From contig JAFTKV010000135.1 in assembly GCA_017453085.1 (NCBI GenBank), forward strand, positions 1-13,298: a DNA stretch of 13,298 nucleotides, read 5' to 3'. The stretch's first letter is position 1; every line of letters begins with the position of its first letter. Below, one piece after another: positions 7,753-13,298 of the stretch. A program made the translations under genes and the position numbers. Below the pieces are notes generated by a model that saw only the letters and a list, made by a program, of their open reading frames with translations, was not told the DNA's origin and made no database searches. Origin of the DNA: Clostridia bacterium. Its GTDB lineage: Bacteria; Bacillota; Clostridia; Oscillospirales; CAG-272.

Positions 7753-8685
7753 TCACTCCGCAAGCTCCGCCAGCGGTGCGGAGATCTCGTCGGGCAGGAT
7801 GGCGAGGGTCATTTTCTCCTGATCCTGCTCCGTGGTGGTCGAGCGCAGATATGCGTACGCTTTGCCGTCGATGACCACGAACCAATGATTAACGATCACG
7901 ATGCCGTCGCGGCTCCCGGCCCATACTTCAACGGTGTCGTAGCCCTCCTCGGCGATGGCGGTGGTGGTCTCCTGCTTGGATACGTCCAGCCGAGCATAAG
8001 CGCGGATCGCCGACACTGCCTCGTCAGAAAGAGGAGCTTTCCCGGGATCGCCGTCCTCGTCCTCCTGCTCGTAGTCCAGCAGGTACCACGCCTGCGGATC
8101 GGACAGATAGAACGTCATGATAGCTTCGATCTGATCGGCGGGGGCGAAGAGACGATCCAGTCCGTTCCAGATCAGGTCGAAGCCGTGGTCGTTGGCAATG
8201 GCAAAATAGTTGCCCGAAAGATAGCCGCTTAGAAGTCCGTCCGGCTTGTAGGAGAAGACGGCGGTCTTCTTGGATTTACAGACGTCCTCGTCGCACGCCA
8301 GCGGCAGCGCCTCGTACACTACGCCGTTTACGGTGAACCGCTCGTCCTGATAGCCGCTCTCTTCTATGAACAGGTCGGTGTCCACGTAGTCGGCGGGCGG
8401 AGCGGCGTAGACGTACAGCAGATAGCTGCCGTAGCCCAGCGCGGGGATGGACAGCAGTCCGCACAGGATGGCACAGACGGTCAGATAGAGTAGAGCGGGG
8501 GGCGTTTTGCCGCTGGGAAGGGCGGGCTTGTCCTTACGGCGCAGCTCCTTCAGCCGCTGTCGCTCCGCCTTGGCGGTCTGTACACGGCGGCGCAGCACGC
8601 AAGCTCTCCAAAAAGACAGGATAGCACCTGCCAGCAGCAGGATCCCTGCCGCAAACAGCAGGATAAGTTTCGTGGTAAGGTTCAT
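7753..8685 (-). CDS. Two-TM membrane protein of unknown function
   Basis: A 310-residue protein with TM helices at about 6-28 and 64-94, separated by a strongly basic stretch (30-60) that should be cytoplasmic. This gives an N-out, C-out topology with a 215-residue exported C-terminal domain. That domain is mixed alpha/beta, acidic (an EQEDEDGD patch near 207) and ends in a strand-rich part (WFVVIDGKAYAYLRS). I do not recognise the family. An upstream in-frame ATG would add nine residues, but the ATG at 8685 has GGAGA at proper spacing and starts the hydrophobic helix. It is second in the operon, 33 bp after the previous stop, and its own stop lies inside the next gene's ribosome binding region. 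Confidence 0.75.
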   Translation of the reverse strand: MNLTTKLILLFAAGILLLAGAILSFWRACVLRRRVQTAKAERQRLKELRRKDKPALPSGKTPPALLYLTVCAILCGLLSIPALGYGSYLLYVYAAPPADYVDTDLFIEESGYQDERFTVNGVVYEALPLACDEDVCKSKKTAVFSYKPDGLLSGYLSGNYFAIANDHGFDLIWNGLDRLFAPADQIEAIMTFYLSDPQAWYLLDYEQEDEDGDPGKAPLSDEAVSAIRAYARLDVSKQETTTAIAEEGYDTVEVWAGSRDGIVIVNHWFVVIDGKAYAYLRSTTTEQDQEKMTLAILPDEISAPLAELAE

Positions 8686-8718
8686 AGGGAATCTCCTTTC
8701 GGGGAAATACACATAAGG

Positions 8719-9648
8719 TTAAAATTCGATTTCGAAAATCAACTTGCTGCTATATTCCCGTTTCGCTTTCTTTTCGAACTGCACGGCCGTTTTGTAGCCC
8801 ATGTTTTTGATTGCTCCGTCAAATTCACAAGCCGCAGTTTGCGCCATTGTGGCAGAGGTTGCGCCTTCCAATATCAAGGTTCTGGATTTTATGGAGTTTT
8901 CGTTAGATAATCTCATTTCAACCAATCGCTTGATATTGTCGTCCTGTGCAAACCATTTGAGTTGAGGCTGTTTAGGGGTGTTGTTGCCTTCGAAAAATGC
9001 GGTTGTTTTTCCGCTTCGGTGATTTGCATTCATAGTGGATAGAGTGGCATCATAATCGGCAGTAGCAGATATAGACTTTGTATGCGCATTAGTATGATAA
9101 TGATTATGCGCATCGGTTGTCTCAAGTGATGATTCGGATATTTCGATGGCACAACTTTTTGCACCCAAGGAATGGGCGATGTGCTCAAGCTCTGCCAACT
9201 TTTCCGCATGTGCGATTTCAAATATGCTATCAGTTCTGATAAATCGTTTCCGATCATATCGGTCTACGACATAGATTTCGTTGCAAATTGCTGCGGGAAT
9301 GAACTGAATCCCGCTTTGATTGATCCATTCGTCGTACAGAAAAAAGACTTCGACATTGTTTTCTTTTCCCAGCCAGCCGATGGCACCTTCGCACACGTCG
9401 ATTCCGCGACGCTCTGCATCGTCAACGATCTTGATCATATTGGGGAGATGAAAATCCTTGCTCTTGTATTGCTTGGGGAACAGCGGATTATATTTTTTCA
9501 TTCTTTGCTCGTAAAGGCTTTTTTTGATGGATTCGGAAGTAGCCTTGGCTCCTTTTTGTACTCCATCCGCCGCTTTTTTACTGAGCTCGGATGCCTTATG
9601 CAGAAAGTTTGAAAATTTTTCGGATCCCTTTTTTTCGTTGTTGTCCAT
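8719..9648 (-). CDS. Uncharacterised cytoplasmic protein with His-rich insert
   Basis: A 309-residue protein with no signal peptide. The Lys/Ser/Ala-rich amphipathic helix at 10-50 could touch a membrane or nucleic acid. A globular part follows: IDVCEGAIGWL, then DRKRFIRTDSIFEI and AELEHIAHSLGAK. A polar stretch with H181, H183, H185 and H189 may bind metal. Residues from 214 on (FFEGNNTPKQPQLKWF, later SATMAQTAACEFDGAI and KLIFEIEF) look like a conserved domain that I recall from other uncharacterised bacterial proteins but cannot name. The start follows AAGGAG by 8 nt. It heads the operon running down to the APH gene. The gene is AT-richer than its neighbours. A weak -10 (TATTAT) lies at 9680-9685 with no convincing -35. 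Confidence 0.75.
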   Translation of the reverse strand: MDNNEKKGSEKFSNFLHKASELSKKAADGVQKGAKATSESIKKSLYEQRMKKYNPLFPKQYKSKDFHLPNMIKIVDDAERRGIDVCEGAIGWLGKENNVEVFFLYDEWINQSGIQFIPAAICNEIYVVDRYDRKRFIRTDSIFEIAHAEKLAELEHIAHSLGAKSCAIEISESSLETTDAHNHYHTNAHTKSISATADYDATLSTMNANHRSGKTTAFFEGNNTPKQPQLKWFAQDDNIKRLVEMRLSNENSIKSRTLILEGATSATMAQTAACEFDGAIKNMGYKTAVQFEKKAKREYSSKLIFEIEF

Positions 9649-9758
9649 GATTGTTTCTCCTTATGTATAGTAATTCTTTATAATACGGTTTGTATTTTTC
9701 GCGGAATTGCCTTCTGGCTTACTCAACAAATATTATTCCGTGTCATCTCGTATAGCCT

Positions 9759-10508
9759 TCACTCCTCAAACGCCAGCTTGATCCCCATCGCGGTGATCCG
9801 GCGGCAGTAATCGGCGACACGCTCGGGGAGATAGTCCTCCACACGGTGGCCATCGAAGCCGACGCTCAGCCGCACGCCCGACTCGCGGACGATGGCCTGT
9901 TGCTCCTCGTTTCGGAAAAACTCCAGCATATAGGGATGTTCCCGATAATGATGGATGCTGTCATAGCTGACGTTCATTTCCCAGAAGATGTTCTGCTCCG
10001 CCATCCGCTTGAAATAGCGATAGGGGTCTTCCCCGATGGCCTTTATGAAGGTGAACAGATCCGTATGCGCCACGCCGACGCTGGGGCATCCGCACCGCTC
10101 TGCAAAGGTGAACAAATCCCGTTGGATGATAGAATTTTCCATATCGGGGTTTTCGATGAGGCAATAGTCGAAAAAGGAGATGTCCGCATCGGCAGGCAGT
10201 GCCACCTTGGGCATATCCAGATGGGCCGGTACCTCGATGCCCCGCAGGATGCGGATGCGATCGGTGTACTTTTCCTTAATCAGATTGATATGATCGTAAT
10301 ATCTGCGGAGCGAAACGGCGCTGGAGGTGTTGGGGATCACAGTTTCGGGGGCAATCAGAGCGTCAAATCTGCCGAAGTTGATGCCGTGATTGTGGTCGCA
10401 AATGCCGAACAGCTCAATGCCGCCTGCAATGGCAGCTTCCACGATGGCCTCGGGACTGTCCTTGCCGCAAAATGAATAATAGGTGTGGGAATGAAGATCT
10501 TGAATCAT
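9759..10508 (-). CDS. PHP-domain phosphoesterase, histidinol-phosphatase-like
   Basis: A 249-residue metal-dependent phosphoesterase, cytoplasmic. The PHP metal ligands appear in order: H6 and H8 in DLHSHT, D38-H39 in CDHNH, E92 in GIEVP, H148 in AHTD, and D219/H221 in FDGH. The family hydrolyses phosphomonoesters (histidinol phosphate in HisK) or nucleotide phosphates. No other histidine genes are nearby, so a role in histidine synthesis is not supported. The ATG follows AAAGGA. Only 30 bp separate it from the iron-sulfur flavoprotein gene upstream, so it is probably third in the PP-loop operon and may remove a phosphate in the same pathway. No clear terminator follows in the 110 bp before the next gene. 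Confidence 0.88.
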   Translation of the reverse strand: MIQDLHSHTYYSFCGKDSPEAIVEAAIAGGIELFGICDHNHGINFGRFDALIAPETVIPNTSSAVSLRRYYDHINLIKEKYTDRIRILRGIEVPAHLDMPKVALPADADISFFDYCLIENPDMENSIIQRDLFTFAERCGCPSVGVAHTDLFTFIKAIGEDPYRYFKRMAEQNIFWEMNVSYDSIHHYREHPYMLEFFRNEEQQAIVRESGVRLSVGFDGHRVEDYLPERVADYCRRITAMGIKLAFEE

Positions 10509-10538
10509 AGGGTTGGTTCCTTTCTGACGTCAGTAGAG

Positions 10539-11228
10539 TCAGACGTAAATACGGAGTTTGCTGTCCTTTTTCTTGCGCAAATACAGCTTCAGCGGCCATC
10601 CCGGCCGCACCTGCAGGGCTTTGCGAGGACAGGCATCCACGCACTTCAGGCATCGGATGCACCGCCCGTCGGGAACGCCCGATGAGATTGCTCCCAAAGG
10701 GCAAGCGGCTCTGCAAAGATTGCAGCCGTTGCAGTCGGCGTTCTTGCGCAGCGTTACCCCGAGTCGGCTTCTCAGCTTGGGATAAAGGTTTGCAAAGGGG
10801 TTTTTATATAATTTAGGGATCTTTACGATAGAGAAAGGCTGTCGGATTTTGTGGATGATGGGTTCTAACTCATCAAAATCGCAGAACGCATCGTCCGCCT
10901 CGATATAGGAATGCTTGGTGGGCAGGTATGCGCCGGCTATAACGTTTGGCTGATAGTGCCGCTGAATCTCGTATAGCACGTTGCCGCAGCACATTTTTCC
11001 AAAGGTAGCAATGGCCGTCAGCCGCTCCACCTGCACCTTTTTCAAAAAATCTTTCACACAATCGGGGAGGTTTTGGCAGTGCACGGGAAATACCAGCACC
11101 AAATTCTCATACTGCACTTCCCCGCTCTCTTGCAAATCGGCAAGAGGATAGCCTAACCGACCGGCCAAATAGTCCGCAACTGCTTTGCTCTGCCCGGTGT
11201 TGGAATAGTATACAACGGCGTTTTTCAT
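10539..11228 (-). CDS. EFR1-type flavodoxin fused to a 2x[4Fe-4S] ferredoxin
   Basis: A 229-residue cytoplasmic electron-transfer protein. The N-terminal half is a flavodoxin fold with a phosphate-binding loop of type YSNTGQS (8-14), expected to hold FMN. The C-terminal part has two complete four-Cys cluster motifs, C166/C169/C172-C176P and C190/C193/C196-C200P, each fitting a [4Fe-4S] cluster. This architecture is known as EFR1 family ferrodoxin in Clostridia. The open frame extends far upstream over the PP-loop gene, but the ATG at 11228 is the start: the flavodoxin strand begins there, it overlaps the previous stop as ATGA, and GGGAG lies upstream within the previous gene. The 4-bp overlap suggests coupled translation and probable partnership with the PP-loop enzyme. 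Confidence 0.9.
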   Translation of the reverse strand: MKNAVVYYSNTGQSKAVADYLAGRLGYPLADLQESGEVQYENLVLVFPVHCQNLPDCVKDFLKKVQVERLTAIATFGKMCCGNVLYEIQRHYQPNVIAGAYLPTKHSYIEADDAFCDFDELEPIIHKIRQPFSIVKIPKLYKNPFANLYPKLRSRLGVTLRKNADCNGCNLCRAACPLGAISSGVPDGRCIRCLKCVDACPRKALQVRPGWPLKLYLRKKKDSKLRIYV

Positions 11229-12610
11229 TGCCAATACTCCCGCATTATCGCACATTCGGGGACTTCGCTCAGGGAAAAGCCCAGCGAGGCGGTCAGCTCG
11301 GCCATAGCTTCTTCGCGGGATATGGCATTGCCGCTGCTGGCGATGGCCATCTCCAGCGCACTGAAGGGGATCATCGTGCTGCGCATCTGATAGAATCGCA
11401 CGAATTGCGTATGCTCCTTGCATTTTTCGATCTGACAGCTGGTATGTAAGCCTTTGTCGGTCTCCACAGGAGCTACCCAGCCACACTCCCGAACAATGGT
11501 GTCCTTGATTTCGCTCCATCGGTAAGTGCCGCCGCTGATGGCATCGAAATCCACCTGCACGAAGGCGGGGATGTTCCCCGACCACGAGGACTGTCGGATT
11601 GCCCGCTTCAGCGGAGTCAGGATGGCAGGGACTTCCCGAATCGCCTTACAGATGTTTGCCACCAGCGGATTGGAATAGCCTGCTAAATTCTTGAGTTTGT
11701 TGTCCCCAAAGGCCAGCTGCTTCATCGTGGCAAGGGTGTGAAACTGTCCCTTTTTCAGAGGCGGATGCAGGGTCAGAAGTCTGCCGATATTCAGCAGACC
11801 GCCCAGCAGCTTGTTTTCGGGAAAGGTGTATGCGATTTTCGGTGCCATATGGTTGAAGTAGAGTCCCAGCATCTGGGCAGGCTCGTTTCCCGCCACGAAG
11901 TAGGGCACTCGGTTGGCCACCAGCTCGGGATAGAAGAGCACGTAGGCCAAGGAGGGACAAGCGCAGGTGTTTTCGCTCAGGGAATATAATTTATGGTAGA
12001 TTTTTCGCAAATCTTGATTGGAAATCTTGCGGCTGATAAATTCCACCGAATCCAGCCGTTGTTTGGCATTTTCAATGCTCTGCTTGGCGCATTCCGACTG
12101 ATAGGGAATCTCCCAAGTCAGCGCCAGCACCCGCAGTCCCTGCACCTTGGCAAGATAATACAGCAGGTAGGTGGAGTCCTTGCCGCCGGTGTAAAACACC
12201 GCCACGTCAAAGCGGGAGTGCTTCGATTTCGGGAAGGTGTTCCTAATGGGAACGATGCTCTTGAGCTTTTTCGTCTCTTCTGCAGACTGGCAAATGGGGC
12301 ATCTTCCCTCTTCATCAAATTCGATGCCGGGGATCATATAATCGTTGGCGATGCAGGTTTTGCAAAATCTCGCCTCGGCAAAGGAGGTGGGAATCGCCTT
12401 TTTGTCCCGGCTGCGGACGATCTGCACGCCGATATAGGGCGCCAGCAAGTCCAGCTCGGCTGCGGTCAGCTCACAGGGAAGCTTGGCGACGACGGCACGC
12501 TGTTGTTTGGTCAGCTTTACCGTGTTTTGAAACAAAAACGGGCGATTTCTCAGACCGTAATATCTAAGGCCGTCCTGTTCCGGCTTCCATCTGCTTTGAA
12601 TTTCGTACAT
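11225..12610 (-). CDS. PP-loop ATPase related to N-acetyl sugar amidotransferases
   Basis: A 461-residue cytoplasmic enzyme. Residues 1-80 form an unassigned N-terminal region. A four-Cys knuckle (C83, C86, C104, C107) encloses the MIPGIEFDEEGRCPIC signature typical of the WbpG/PseA-like N-acetyl sugar amidotransferase group. The PP-loop FYTGGKDS (139-146) binds ATP and activates a carbonyl or tRNA base by adenylation. Further Cys occur in TCACPS (C216, C218) and LHTSCQIEKC (C392, C397) and could hold a cluster or a sulfur. The C-terminal ISREEAMAEL helix also fits the group. No sugar-nucleotide genes are near, so a surface-sugar role is doubtful; sulfur or amide transfer on another substrate is possible. 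The start at 12610 was chosen for AGGAG 5 nt upstream rather than an in-frame ATG nine codons earlier. First gene of the operon with the EFR1 and PHP genes. Confidence 0.82.
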   Translation of the reverse strand: MYEIQSRWKPEQDGLRYYGLRNRPFLFQNTVKLTKQQRAVVAKLPCELTAAELDLLAPYIGVQIVRSRDKKAIPTSFAEARFCKTCIANDYMIPGIEFDEEGRCPICQSAEETKKLKSIVPIRNTFPKSKHSRFDVAVFYTGGKDSTYLLYYLAKVQGLRVLALTWEIPYQSECAKQSIENAKQRLDSVEFISRKISNQDLRKIYHKLYSLSENTCACPSLAYVLFYPELVANRVPYFVAGNEPAQMLGLYFNHMAPKIAYTFPENKLLGGLLNIGRLLTLHPPLKKGQFHTLATMKQLAFGDNKLKNLAGYSNPLVANICKAIREVPAILTPLKRAIRQSSWSGNIPAFVQVDFDAISGGTYRWSEIKDTIVRECGWVAPVETDKGLHTSCQIEKCKEHTQFVRFYQMRSTMIPFSALEMAIASSGNAISREEAMAELTASLGFSLSEVPECAIMREYWQ

Positions 12611-12660
12611 AATAACTCCTATCGTGATCGGTCGCATCTCTGGGGGGATTTTCGCTCCAG

Positions 12661-12698
12661 CCCTACCACGCTCTCCACAGTTGTCCCTTTAGGTAGGG
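12661..12698. other. Inverted repeat in the leader of the PP-loop operon
   Basis: CCCTACC (12661-12667) is the exact complement of GGTAGGG (12692-12698), with 24 nt between. An alternative pairing, TCCCT (12684-12688) with AGGGA (12695-12699), excludes the outer one. The segment lies between the small membrane protein gene and the PP-loop gene and has no adjacent T tract. It may be a leader structure or a decayed repeat; nothing in it matches a riboswitch that I know. Confidence 0.3.
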
Positions 12699-12742
12699 AG
12701 GCTACTAAAGAAATCTGACAATTTGGAAATATTTTCATAATA

Positions 12743-13033
12743 TCAAAATACCGTTGCTATCATTGTACCTGCAACAATCCAGCTAATTATGGACAGCATT
12801 GCACAGAGAATAAAAATACCACGGGTTTTCTGCCTTTGAATCAATCCTATAACAGATAGAATAATTGCTATAGGATTGAACATCCAAAAATACACAAGCG
12901 AATTACCAAATTGGAAAATACTGTTTGATTCATAAAATGCACCGTATAAAATACATCCGGAAGATACGAAACAAAGGCAGCAGTACAATATGGTGACTGC
13001 AGCAGTTATGACTGGTAGTTTGTTATTTTTCAT
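12743..13033 (-). CDS. Small three-TM membrane protein, hypothetical
   Basis: A 96-residue, very hydrophobic protein with TM helices at about 6-31, 43-65 and 72-95, joined by a polar ESNS loop and a basic RQKTRG loop. The basic loop should be cytoplasmic. It resembles small DUF-type integral membrane proteins but no family can be named. The start has GAGGT 8 nt upstream. Low GC and Ile/Phe-rich codon use differ from the GC-rich genes to the left. Its first 11 bp overlap the end of an upstream gene remnant, so its expression context may have been created by a rearrangement. Confidence 0.65.
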   Translation of the reverse strand: MKNNKLPVITAAVTILYCCLCFVSSGCILYGAFYESNSIFQFGNSLVYFWMFNPIAIILSVIGLIQRQKTRGIFILCAMLSIISWIVAGTMIATVF

Positions 13034-13157
13034 CTTCGTTTACCTCATGGCAGACAGTTTCCTTCCGTTTCAAATCCTTCATCTGAACCGAAATACGGAT
13101 ATAATCGTCGGCCTTTTCTCTACTCAAACAAACAATGCTCTCGACGTGGGTCAAGAC
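13023..13157 (-). pseudogene. Gene remnant resembling the C-terminal tail of a TrmA/RlmD-type methyltransferase
   Basis: On the minus strand, a frame opening after a TGA at 13179-13181 reads THVESIVCLSREKADDYI and continues for about 26 residues to the TAA at 13023-13025. The HVES(V/I)V-L-S stretch is like the extreme C-terminus of TrmA/RumA-family 23S rRNA uracil methyltransferases and of tails copied around Clostridia mobile regions. No start codon, methyltransferase core or upstream coding frame is present; the frame emerges directly from the 19-bp repeat. It is therefore read as a 3' remnant. The family assignment is from memory and uncertain. Confidence 0.4.
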
Positions 13158-13215
13158 TCCAAAAGGTATATTTTTATGTCAAAAATGGGGGTGGAAACTC
13201 CAAAAGGTATATTTT
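13156..13215. repeat. Two 19-bp direct repeats 41 bp apart
   Basis: ACTCCAAAAGGTATATTTT occurs at 13156-13174 and again, identically, at 13197-13215. The repeats lie between the 3' end of the partial gene at the window edge and the gene remnant. They may mark an insertion or deletion junction, or be units of a larger dispersed repeat. Confidence 0.8.
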
Positions 13216-13219
13216 CAGA

Positions 13220-13298
13220 TTACGTAATCACCTTGATTATTTCGATTTTCCCAATGATATGGTTATTAAAATTATCAAGTTCTTCTGCAGGTATCCAT
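13220..13298 (-). CDS. 3' end of a gene running out of the window
   Basis: On the minus strand, one frame is open from the window edge and ends at TAA (13220-13222). Its last 25 residues begin WIPAEELDNFNNHIIGKIEI. The amphipathic, protein-like composition and the conserved look of WIPAEEL-FN-HI-GKIE suggest a real coding end. I recall similar tails in uncharacterised bacterial proteins but cannot name the family. Confidence 0.5.
   Translation of the reverse strand, partial: WIPAEELDNFNNHIIGKIEIIKVIT

Noticed and set aside
6707..7822. 371-residue plus-strand open frame
   Set aside because: Antisense to the APH-like kinase, whose catalytic motifs are unmistakable.
7367..7885. Longer 172-residue version of the Cys-rich small protein
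   Set aside because: The extra N-terminus overlaps the two-TM protein gene; the ATG at 7744 has a well-placed ribosome binding site.
9649..9758. Intrinsic terminator behind the PHP gene
   Set aside because: CGGAAT/ATTCCG can pair across a long gap and GCCAGAAGGC forms a 3-bp stem, but there is no stable stem with a T tract in the minus direction.
10539..11585. Longer 348-residue version of the EFR1 protein
   Set aside because: The extra 119 residues overlap the PP-loop gene in another frame and have no domain; the flavodoxin fold begins at the ATG at 11228.
13156..13215. CRISPR-like array
   Set aside because: Only two copies of the 19-bp repeat, a short 22-bp gap between them and no cas genes; a recombination or insertion scar fits better.

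Overview
The window looks like chromosome of a gut-type Gram-positive Clostridium relative (Oscillospiraceae/Ruminococcaceae-like). The grounds are GC-rich genes with strong AGGAG-type ribosome binding sites, a large secreted GH92 mannosidase ending in a membrane anchor plus Arg/Lys tail, a lipobox lipoprotein, an EFR1-type flavodoxin/ferredoxin protein, and short extended -10 promoters. No rRNA, tRNA, CRISPR array or complete insertion sequence was seen.

Layout. (1) 48-4130, minus: a 1360-residue cell-surface GH92 alpha-mannosidase, probably alpha-1,2-specific. (2) 4131-4389: a divergent intergenic region with two outward promoters that share the same 12-bp core. (3) 4390-6333, plus: a lipoprotein with a beta-rich, propeller-like middle and a C-terminal HELLH metallopeptidase domain. 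(4) 6334-6562: a dense array of four perfect hairpins between convergent genes; a related half-copy lies at the left window edge behind the mannosidase. (5) 9648 down to 6563, minus: a tightly spaced four-gene operon of an uncharacterised cytoplasmic protein, a two-TM protein, a small Cys-rich protein and an APH(3')-like kinase. (6) 12610 down to 9759, minus: a PP-loop ATPase with a four-Cys zinc knuckle, an EFR1-type flavodoxin plus 2x[4Fe-4S] protein overlapping it by 4 bp, and a PHP-domain phosphoesterase 30 bp further on. (7) 12743-13298: an AT-rich end with a three-TM small protein, a gene remnant, a 19-bp direct repeat and the 3' end of another gene.

The mannosidase would act outside the cell on mannose-containing glycans, with binding modules on both sides of the catalytic domain. 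The four-gene operon joins a phosphotransferase to membrane and soluble proteins of unknown role. The PP-loop/EFR1/PHP trio is the best candidate for an undescribed pathway: translational coupling of an ATP-activating enzyme to an iron-sulfur flavoprotein suggests a redox-assisted amidation or sulfur-transfer reaction, but the substrate cannot be read from the sequence. The other notable item is the composite hairpin family at gene ends.
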